Part shown: positions 1 through 5,271 of the stretch, piece after piece
How the letters are laid out: every line of letters begins with the position of its first letter
Numbering within the stretch: the first letter of the stretch is position 1
Assembly (NCBI GenBank): GCA_016199905.1
Contig: JACQFU010000158.1
Span: 1 to 17,314, forward strand
Direction: 5' to 3'
Length of the DNA: 17,314 nt
Origin: Candidatus Wallbacteria bacterium
Lineage (GTDB): Bacteria; Muiribacteriota; UBA6191; JACPRK01
Notes under the pieces: model-generated
What the model was told of the DNA's origin: nothing
Databases searched by the model: none
Seen by the model: the letters and a program-made list of their open reading frames with translations, nothing else
Translations under genes and position numbers: made by a program

Positions 1-41
1 ATTCCGGCGGGCGACATCGCGTGCTTAATTCAGTGGTATTG

Positions 42-78
42 GTTCTAATCCACTCTCCGCTGATGACGCGGAGGGAAC
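42..78 (-). repeat. Degenerate leader-distal terminal CRISPR repeat
   Basis: This repeat differs from the consensus at three positions: plus-strand TC to CT at repeat positions 4-5 and C to T at position 13. In crRNA sense the handle becomes TGGATTAGAAC, and one stem G becomes A, giving a C-A mismatch. Drift in the last repeat is typical of the end farthest from the leader. The 41 bases to its left show no further repeat at the expected 71-bp period, so the array ends here. Confidence 0.9.
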
Positions 79-505
79 CTGACGGAGGCTGCGGGCGAAG
101 CGAGTTCGAAAGGTTTCAATCCACCCTCCGCTGATGACGCGGAGGGAACTTCTGGCGGGCCGTCGAGGGGGCCTCCGGCCGCAGTTTCAATCCACCCTCC
201 GCTGATGACGCGGAGGGAACAGCGCACCGTCTTCGCGAAACCACTGTCGATCGAGTTTCAATCCACCCTCCGCTGATGACGCGGAGGGAACTACAGCCAC
301 GGCGCGGCGATCTCATCACGGACTCGTTTCAATCCACCCTCCGCTGATGACGCGGAGGGAACGCGGAGCGCGCGGCCATCGATGCCAGCGATAATGGTTT
401 CAATCCACCCTCCGCTGATGACGCGGAGGGAACCTGCTGCTGCCGCTGAAGTAGTTGCCGTGTGCAGAGTTTCAATCCACCCTCCGCTGATGACGCGGAG
501 GGAAC

Positions 506-539
506 TTGGTTGCGTGCAGAGCCAGGACAGGCACGCCCA
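506..539 (-). other. Spacer 7, near-duplicate of spacer 20
   Basis: This 34-bp spacer matches the spacer at 1421-1454 at 31 of 34 positions with the same boundaries. The three differences are transitions at spacer positions 2, 8 and 16 of the plus strand (33, 27 and 19 in crRNA sense). The first 18 crRNA positions, including the seed, are identical. Confidence 0.95.
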
Positions 540-750
540 GTTTCAATCCACCCTCCGCTGATGACGCGGAGGGAACCATCTGACGCGACGCGTCAATCCA
601 GTCCGCCTCGTTTCAATCCACCCTCCGCTGATGACGCGGAGGGAACCTGACGCGCTGCGTCACGACTCCCTCCTTACGAAGTTTCAATCCACCCTCCGCT
701 GATGACGCGGAGGGAACCGCCGGCGTTCTCAGTGCCGTAGCCGGCGACCC

Positions 751-780
751 GTTTCAATCCACCCTCCGCTGATGACGCAC
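751..780 (-). repeat. Internal CRISPR repeat with a 7-bp deletion
   Basis: The repeat reads as the consensus through GATGACGC and then goes straight to AC. The seven bases GGAGGGA are missing, leaving 30 bp instead of 37. The repeat-to-repeat distance here is 64 bp, whereas it is about 71 elsewhere, and the next spacer (781-814) keeps its normal 34 bp. The deletion removes six of the eight bases of one hairpin arm, so only two base pairs of the stem can form. Confidence 0.93.
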
Positions 781-1420
781 TTGCGCGCGAGGCCTTCTGC
801 ACGGCCTTGACGGCGTTTCAATCCACCCTCCGCTGATGACGCGGAGGGAACCTGCGCGGACGCGAGTCCGCACGCCAGCGCGCAGTTTCAATCCACCCTC
901 CGCTGATGACGCGGAGGGAACCCGATGCGGATGGGCTGGTCACAGCACCACCGGGTTTCAATCCACCCTCCGCTGATGACGCGGAGGGAACTCGACCGTG
1001 AACCCACCGCCATCGGCGACAAAGTGTTTCAATCCACCCTCCGCTGATGACGCGGAGGGAACCTGCCGAAGGCCGAGCAGCGACAGCTCATCGATGCGTT
1101 TCAATCCACCCTCCGCTGATGACGCGGAGGGAACCCGTCTGCGGGGCGTGCCGCGTGTGCAGAGGAGAGTTTCAATCCACCCTCCGCTGATGACGCGGAG
1201 GGAACTCGGACAGTTTCGGGATCACCTATCGGATTCACACGTTTCAATCCACCCTCCGCTGATGACGCGGAGGGAACGACCGGGCCCCGGACCACGAGAG
1301 GAGACTACAATGTTTCAATCCACCCTCCGCTGATGACGCGGAGGGAACTAGTCCTCTCAGTGCGTAGGTGCGTGCCCCATCCAGTTTCAATCCACCCTCC
1401 GCTGATGACGCGGAGGGAAC

Positions 1421-1454
1421 TCGGTTGTGTGCAGAACCAGGACAGGCACGCCCA
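1421..1454 (-). other. Spacer 20, near-duplicate of spacer 7
   Basis: This is the younger partner of the spacer at 506-539, with 31 of 34 identities and no length change. It lies three spacers from the leader end, so it was acquired much later than its partner. It was probably taken from a related but diverged target. Confidence 0.95.
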
Positions 1455-1660
1455 GTTTCAATCCACCCTCCGCTGATGACGCGGAGGGAACCCACAGTCG
1501 CCGCCTCGCCGGCAGCGTCAGCAGCGTTTCAATCCACCCTCCGCTGATGACGCGGAGGGAACTGGTGCCGGCGCGCTCAGCATCATCTGGATCAACGTTT
1601 CAATCCACCCTCCGCTGATGACGCGGAGGGAACTGTGGCCCGCCAGGGGCCGCTTCCAGA

Positions 1661-1690
1661 GGGGATCGTAGCACGTACTTGCGCGTACCT
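1661..1690. repeat. Leader direct repeat, array-proximal copy
   Basis: The plus strand reads GGGGATCG, six other bases, GTAC, TT, GCGCG, T, ACCT. The second copy at 1861 has the same blocks in the same order with the same six-base gap, but lacks TT. This copy begins 27 bp from the array. Confidence 0.6.
1665..1673 (-). promoter_or_regulatory. Candidate extended -10 for the pre-crRNA
   Basis: On the minus strand the leader reads TGC-TACGAT, an extended -10 shape (TGn followed by a 4/6 match to TATAAT). It lies about 30 bp upstream of the first repeat. No good -35 is visible 16-18 bp upstream. This is the best promoter-like word in the leader, but the call is weak. Confidence 0.25.
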
Positions 1691-1794
1691 GAGGCTTCGA
1701 CCAGGACGAGGCGCCGCTGACGTTCGAGGTCGAGGCCCGATCGAGCCTGACATCGGAACCGTGCGGATCGATCAGAACCGGTGCTGGAAGCGGA

Positions 1795-1810
1795 GTGCGC
1801 AGCAGCGCAC
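1795..1810. other. Perfect inverted repeat in the leader
   Basis: GTGCGC (1795-1800) and GCGCAC (1805-1810) are separated by AGCA, giving a 6-bp GC stem with a 4-nt loop. No T-run follows on either strand, so it is not a standard terminator. It could be a protein-binding dyad or an RNA hairpin at the cas2 3' end. Confidence 0.5.
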
Positions 1811-1860
1811 GCGGAAATGCGCGTCCCAGCCCGGAACCTGCGCGGACCCCACAGGAGTTC

Positions 1861-1890
1861 GGGGATCGCTCCTGGTACGCGCGGACCTAG
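1861..1890. repeat. Leader direct repeat, cas2-proximal copy
   Basis: The plus strand reads GGGGATCG, six other bases, GTAC, GCGCG, G, ACCT, AG. It begins exactly 200 bp from the other copy and runs over the cas2 stop codon (1887-1889), so it marks the start of the leader in the transcribed direction. Confidence 0.6.
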
Positions 1891-2177
1891 ACAACGAGCG
1901 GCCCATCCAGGTCAACGGACGGCCTGGTTCCGTGGTGCTCGGTTCTCTTTTCTGCGTCCTCACCCAAGTAGTAGAACCGAAGACTGTCCAGCTCGGGATC
2001 GTAGAGCTTCAGTAGCTTGGCCTTCAGCTGCACCCAGAGCCTGGAGGTCACGGAGCACTCGAACACCGAGTATTGAACTCGCTGACCGTGGTCCAGGCAG
2101 GCCCTGGCAATCTTCCTCAATCGTCGAGGACCTCCCATGCTCGTCGTGGACACGTCGTAGCTAATCAGCACGATCAT
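1887..2177 (-). CDS. cas2: CRISPR-associated endonuclease Cas2
   Basis: A 96-residue protein, the usual Cas2 length. Cas2 forms the central dimer of the Cas1-Cas2 integrase that inserts new spacers. The ferredoxin-like first strand MIVLISYD carries the conserved Asp8. GQRVQYSVFEC (31-41) and LDSLRFYYLG (63-72) are typical of the type I-C branch. I chose the ATG at 2177 over an in-frame ATG nine codons upstream because GGGAG lies seven bases before it and because Cas2 proteins begin right at the first strand. The gene follows cas1 by 34 bp and is the last of the operon. Its TAG stop lies inside the leader direct repeat. Confidence 0.96.
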   Translation of the reverse strand: MIVLISYDVSTTSMGGPRRLRKIARACLDHGQRVQYSVFECSVTSRLWVQLKAKLLKLYDPELDSLRFYYLGEDAEKRTEHHGTRPSVDLDGPLVV

Positions 2178-2211
2178 TGGCTTGCTCCCATATTCGTCTG
2201 TCAAAGAACGG

Positions 2212-3240
2212 TCAGCGCGAAACGAATGGCGGATAGTCAGCCAAGTCTCCTCGAATCACGCGGGCCAGCAGGCGAGCCTGGACGTGCACGACCAGGCTCA
2301 GAGGAATCGTGGAGTCGGTGAAGGGATGCCGCAACGACTCCTGCTTTCGCTTCTGATACGCGACGAGGACCTCCTTGCGCGTCGCTTCGTTCATCGATAC
2401 GGCTCCGGTTGCCGAGGCATCGAAGCCGCGCGCTTTCACCTGTGCAAGATTCACGAGCCCAACGGCCAAGCGATCGGCCAAGGCCGGACGCAGCTCTTCC
2501 ATCAAGTCCAGCCCCAACGACGGTCGTCCCGGGCGATCGACGTGCAGGTAGCCAACCTGCGGATCGAGTCCGACTGCCCCCAGCGCCGACTCGGCATCCC
2601 GCCGCAGGAGCGCGTACAGAAATGAAAGCAAAGCATTCATCGGGTCTCGCGGCGGCCTCCTCGTCCGGCCCGAGAAGGAGAAGTCCTCCTTCTGGCGGCG
2701 TATCAGACGATCGAAGACTCCGAAGTACGTCGCAGCCGCTCGTCCCTCGACTCCCCTGATGGAATCGAGCCCTTCGGCGAGCCCAAGCTCACGCAGGTGC
2801 TCGCTGATCCTGGCGGCGGCGCGGCCAAGCGGTCCATCGGAAGGTTCCGCTTGTTCGCGAGCCGATCGCAGCAGTAGCACACGCGCATTCCCAAGTTTGC
2901 CAAGGAGGAAGCTCTTTGCAAGACGTGCCGAGGCTTCTGCGTCGTCCGCGCGCCGGTACTGTGAACGGCGAAGCAACACGTTTCCGCTGACCGGCCCCTC
3001 GACACGCCCGAGAAATCGCCCAGTCTCCGTCAGGAAGCTAAGCGAGATCCCTCGCGTCGCGCAGGCGCCCAGCAAGTTGGGAGTGACGTTCACGCGACCG
3101 AAGCAGACGATTCCCTCGAGATGATGCAACGGGATGGCGAGACGGTTTTGCCGCTCCACGCGCACCAAGACCGTCTCGTGGTCCTTGCGAAGCCAGGCCC
3201 CCTGTGTGGTGATGTAGAGGACGTTGTGGACGTTGGTCAT
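2212..3240 (-). CDS. cas1: CRISPR-associated endonuclease/integrase Cas1 (type I-C)
   Basis: A 342-residue protein of normal Cas1 length. Cas1 is the metal-dependent integrase that joins prespacers to the leader-proximal repeat. The N-terminal beta domain (about 1-85) includes IPLHHLEGIVCFG. The C-terminal helical domain carries the expected metal ligands: Glu165 in RGVEGRAAATYF, His233 in GYLHVDRPGRPSLGLDLMEE, and Asp245 with nearby Glu248/249. LHVDRPGRPSL is characteristic of the I-C clade. The ATG at 3240 gives the family's usual N-terminus. The gap to cas4 is 15 bp with only a weak purine-rich site (AGAAGA), so translation is probably coupled to cas4. It is expected to work with Cas4 and Cas2. 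Confidence 0.97.
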   Translation of the reverse strand: MTNVHNVLYITTQGAWLRKDHETVLVRVERQNRLAIPLHHLEGIVCFGRVNVTPNLLGACATRGISLSFLTETGRFLGRVEGPVSGNVLLRRSQYRRADDAEASARLAKSFLLGKLGNARVLLLRSAREQAEPSDGPLGRAAARISEHLRELGLAEGLDSIRGVEGRAAATYFGVFDRLIRRQKEDFSFSGRTRRPPRDPMNALLSFLYALLRRDAESALGAVGLDPQVGYLHVDRPGRPSLGLDLMEELRPALADRLAVGLVNLAQVKARGFDASATGAVSMNEATRKEVLVAYQKRKQESLRHPFTDSTIPLSLVVHVQARLLARVIRGDLADYPPFVSR

Positions 3241-3255
3241 TCTTCTGGATAGCGC

Positions 3256-4014
3256 TCAATTGCCGGCGCTGCCGGTCTCATTGGGAACGTCCTCGATGTC
3301 CCAGGTGTCCTCGCGGTCTCCCTCAGTACTGTTTTCGGAAATGTGTTCGCGAAACACGCGGCGCAGGTAGCGGCATGCGCGGTCTTCCGAACTCGTCTCC
3401 TTGGGAAGGCAGACGGCGAGGAGGGAGCACGACTCGCATTTCGCCTCGAGCGTCGCCGCCGGAGTGCACCCCGCCCGAATGAGCTGGTGAAACTCTCGAG
3501 CCGCGCCGAGTGTATGTTCCCGGAGTTCCTCGCCGAACGCCACGTCTCTCCGACGGCGCGAGGTACCGTGGTAGATCGCCCCGCGAGGGACTTCGAGCCC
3601 CAGCATGTCCTCCAGAGCGATGGCCTGCGCGCAAAGTTGCACTTCGTCGTGGAGCCATGCTCGGCGCGCCCCGCGCTTGTACTCGATCGGAAACGGACGC
3701 CAAACGGTCGCTTCTCCCGAGCGATCCTCGGCATGAAACTCGACGACGTCGGCCTTTCCGATGAGGCCCAAGCGGGACGACTGCAACACAAGATCGCGGC
3801 GGATGCGAACTCCAGGCCGATCCTCGGGTTCTCCGCTCTCCACTCGTTCGTGCAGTAGCCTTCCCTCCGCGGTCAACCGATTCTCGGCCCAGATCCCCTC
3901 GACGTGGATGAGGGCGCACTGCCGGCGGCAGAAGAGAAGATGCTGCAGACCAGAGAGCGGCAAAAACTCTTCTTCAGCCGGCGGAAAGAGCCCCAAGGCG
4001 CCGTCTACGCTCAT
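3256..4014 (-). CDS. cas4: CRISPR-associated exonuclease Cas4 (RecB-like, Fe-S)
   Basis: A 252-residue RecB/PD-(D/E)XK-family nuclease. Cas4 trims prespacers and selects the PAM before Cas1-Cas2 integration. Visible residues are Cys29 and Cys33 (CRRQC), His55 (GRLLHERV), Asp89 (GKADVVEF), the catalytic Glu111-Tyr-Lys113 (PIEYKRG) and the following Gln126. The C-terminal cluster Cys193-x2-Cys196-x5-Cys202 with an N-terminal Cys makes the usual 4Fe-4S site. The ATG at 4014 overlaps the cas7 stop as ATGA, which sets the start; the frame is open further upstream only because it runs through cas7. After the conserved CRYLRR (214-219) there is an acidic tail of about 30 residues, longer than I expect for I-C Cas4. 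Confidence 0.95.
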   Translation of the reverse strand: MSVDGALGLFPPAEEEFLPLSGLQHLLFCRRQCALIHVEGIWAENRLTAEGRLLHERVESGEPEDRPGVRIRRDLVLQSSRLGLIGKADVVEFHAEDRSGEATVWRPFPIEYKRGARRAWLHDEVQLCAQAIALEDMLGLEVPRGAIYHGTSRRRRDVAFGEELREHTLGAAREFHQLIRAGCTPAATLEAKCESCSLLAVCLPKETSSEDRACRYLRRVFREHISENSTEGDREDTWDIEDVPNETGSAGN

Positions 4015-4898
4015 TCGGCGGGCCGTAGAACGGCGACGCCACCTGGCATCGCGGAGTCGTCGACTCTCACAACGTAATCCTCGAAACCTCGTGGCACCTC
4101 CACTCCCGGGACGCGCTGGATGGTGACGCGCTCGAACAGCTTGTGCGCCGGTGCTCCGCCGAGGGGTGTCTCGTGGCGGAAGACGACGAGTCTCCGCGTG
4201 GACATTTCGCCTCTCGCCGCGGAGCGATCGTGCTCGAACATGCTGGCGCAGGCTTCCCACAGCAGCGCGAGGTCGGCGTCGCCAAAACCAGTCTGAGCTG
4301 CCAGCGCCGCCGAGACGAAGCCGTGGGCTCGATACAGACCGTAGGGCACGGTGTATTTGCGCCCCATGGTCCGATTGTCGCCGCCTTGTTTTTCGGCCTC
4401 CTCTCGAGTCGCCACTGCCATGCGAGTGATGGAGTGCTCCATCGGAACGATGGGGTCGACGCTCCGGGCGAACGTGAGCTGAACGGGGCCACGGACTTGA
4501 CCGCAGTTGACGCCTAGGGACATCACGGCGCCGAACGTGCGGACGTCGAAGAAGTTGGCGCACATGAACTTGCGGGCCTCGGCGACCCTGTCGCCACCTT
4601 TGCGCTTCTTGTCCTTGGTGAGCTCGTCGGCGGCACCGATTTCCCGGTAGGCGCGCTCGTGCAAATCGTTGAGGATCGCCTTCTCCTTCACGTAGATCTC
4701 GAAGGGTGGGCGATCCTCTTTCTTGAGCGAGACAAAGTTGCGGATCTTTCGCTTGATGCAGACGTCGGTGACCAGGCCGCGGCCCGTCTCAGGGTCCAGC
4801 CTCGGCATGTTGCCGGCGTCTGGATCGCCGTTAGGGTTTCCATCCTTCACGTCGAACAGCAGTACGAAGTCGTAGCGGTTGCAGATGGGTTGCGTCAT
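4011..4898 (-). CDS. cas7: Type I-C Cascade backbone protein Cas7 (Csd2)
   Basis: A 295-residue RAMP protein of the Cas7/Csd2 type. Several copies form the helical backbone that holds the crRNA spacer. The family signature FDVKDGNPNGDPDAGNMPR is at 15-33, followed by FFDVRTFGAVMS (116-127), RGPVQLTFARSVDPI (136-150) and GRKYTVPYGLYRAHGFVSA (179-197). The ATG at 4898 has a strong site (GAGGAGG, five to seven bases upstream) that overlaps the cas8c stop codon; the gap to cas8c is 10 bp. This is the strongest ribosome site in the operon, which suits a subunit needed in several copies. The stop overlaps the cas4 start (ATGA). Confidence 0.97.
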   Translation of the reverse strand: MTQPICNRYDFVLLFDVKDGNPNGDPDAGNMPRLDPETGRGLVTDVCIKRKIRNFVSLKKEDRPPFEIYVKEKAILNDLHERAYREIGAADELTKDKKRKGGDRVAEARKFMCANFFDVRTFGAVMSLGVNCGQVRGPVQLTFARSVDPIVPMEHSITRMAVATREEAEKQGGDNRTMGRKYTVPYGLYRAHGFVSAALAAQTGFGDADLALLWEACASMFEHDRSAARGEMSTRRLVVFRHETPLGGAPAHKLFERVTIQRVPGVEVPRGFEDYVVRVDDSAMPGGVAVLRPAE

Positions 4899-4908
4899 AG
4901 GGTCCTCC

Positions 4909-5271
4909 TCATTCTTGGGGGCTGTCGTTCTTCTTCGAGAATGCCCGGGTTCTTTCGTGGTAGTAACCGACGGCGAATCGTCCCTGGTCGTCGAGTGCGA
5001 GTCGCCTTGGAAAGTCTTCGATTCCATCGAGGATTTCGCCGATTCTCTTCTCGAGGTTCACGGCGAGCCCCCGGTTGTCGAGCTTGGCCAGGTGATGGTT
5101 CTTGAGCTTCATCAACTGCGGCAGCACGACTGCAGGGTGGGCCGAGGCCGCTCCGTAGTAGCGCTCTCGGATGTTCGAGTCGCCCTGGGCGTACCACTGA
5201 ATCTGCTCCAGGACGGCAAACAGACGTCCCAGCCTGTATCCGACGTTCAGGTTCGAGGGGTCCAGAGACAC
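4909..5271 (-). CDS. cas11c: Internal small subunit Cas11c (in-frame inside cas8c)
   Basis: Type I-C systems lack a separate cas11 gene. In studied cases the small subunit is translated from an internal start in cas8c. Here codon 454 of cas8c is GTG (5271-5269), preceded by AAAGGGAGGT (5285-5276), a near-ideal ribosome site five bases from the GTG. The product would be 120 residues (about 14 kDa), the size expected for Cas11c, and would cover the helical C-terminal region beginning SLDPSNLNVGYRLGRL. The only upstream internal ATG nearby (codon 399) has a weaker site and would give a longer product. The site is seen in the sequence; its use is inferred from the family. Confidence 0.72.
   Translation of the reverse strand: MSLDPSNLNVGYRLGRLFAVLEQIQWYAQGDSNIRERYYGAASAHPAVVLPQLMKLKNHHLAKLDNRGLAVNLEKRIGEILDGIEDFPRRLALDDQGRFAVGYYHERTRAFSKKNDSPQE

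Larger units (their letters stand above)
42..1633 (-). CRISPR. Type I-C CRISPR array, 23 repeats and 22 spacers
   Basis: Repeats of 37 bp start at 42, 113, 184, 255, 326, 397, 469, 540, 610, 681, 751, 815, 885, 955, 1026, 1098, 1169, 1241, 1312, 1384, 1455, 1526 and 1597. Twenty-one are identical; those at 42 and 751 are altered. Spacers are 33 bp (4), 34 bp (14) or 35 bp (4). On the minus strand the repeat has an 8-bp perfect stem CCCTCCGC/GCGGAGGG around a GTCATCA loop and ends in the 11-nt tail TGGATTGAAAC. This matches the ATTGAAAC-ending 5' handle of type I-C crRNAs left by Cas5c cleavage at the stem base. Transcription is therefore leftward, from the leader at 1634-1886. The degenerate repeat at 42 is the leader-distal end. 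Below, spacers are numbered 1-22 from left to right (22 is the newest). At 37 bp the repeat is longer than the usual 32-33 bp I-C repeat. Confidence 0.98.
1634..1886 (-). promoter_or_regulatory. CRISPR leader region
   Basis: This non-coding stretch of 253 bp lies between the cas2 stop and the first (newest) repeat. It is the expected site of the pre-crRNA promoter and of spacer integration signals. It is GC-rich rather than AT-rich. It contains an imperfect direct repeat (1661-1690 and 1861-1890), three GCGCGKACC words (1681, 1840, 1879) and a perfect stem at 1795-1810. Short open frames on the plus strand look like chance in GC-rich DNA and lie opposite to cas2. Confidence 0.75.

Noticed and set aside
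1..41. A further CRISPR repeat to the left of 42
   Set aside because: At the 71-bp period its end would lie at about position 7, and the bases there do not match the repeat; the rest shows nothing recognisable.
718..750. GCCGGCG repeated within spacer 10, and the CCGGG-C-CCCGG dyad in spacer 18 (1280-1290)
   Set aside because: Short GC-only palindromes are frequent in this composition and do not stand out like those in spacers 8, 9 and 12.
45..1618. Several open frames of 60-110 codons on both strands across the array, with recurring peptides such as PPSADDAEGT
   Set aside because: They are the CRISPR repeat translated over and over; spacer lengths shift the frame and no ribosome sites precede them.
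42..1633. Self-targeting spacers against genes in this window
   Set aside because: By eye I saw no long spacer match in the window outside the array; a full search was not possible here.
1635..2164. Plus-strand open frames of about 126 codons across the leader and cas2
   Set aside because: They lie opposite cas2 and in the leader, have no family features, and are expected by chance in GC-rich DNA.
4015..4563. N-terminal extension of the cas4 frame with Arg-rich sequence
   Set aside because: It is cas7 read out of frame; true Cas4 similarity begins at the ATGA overlap.
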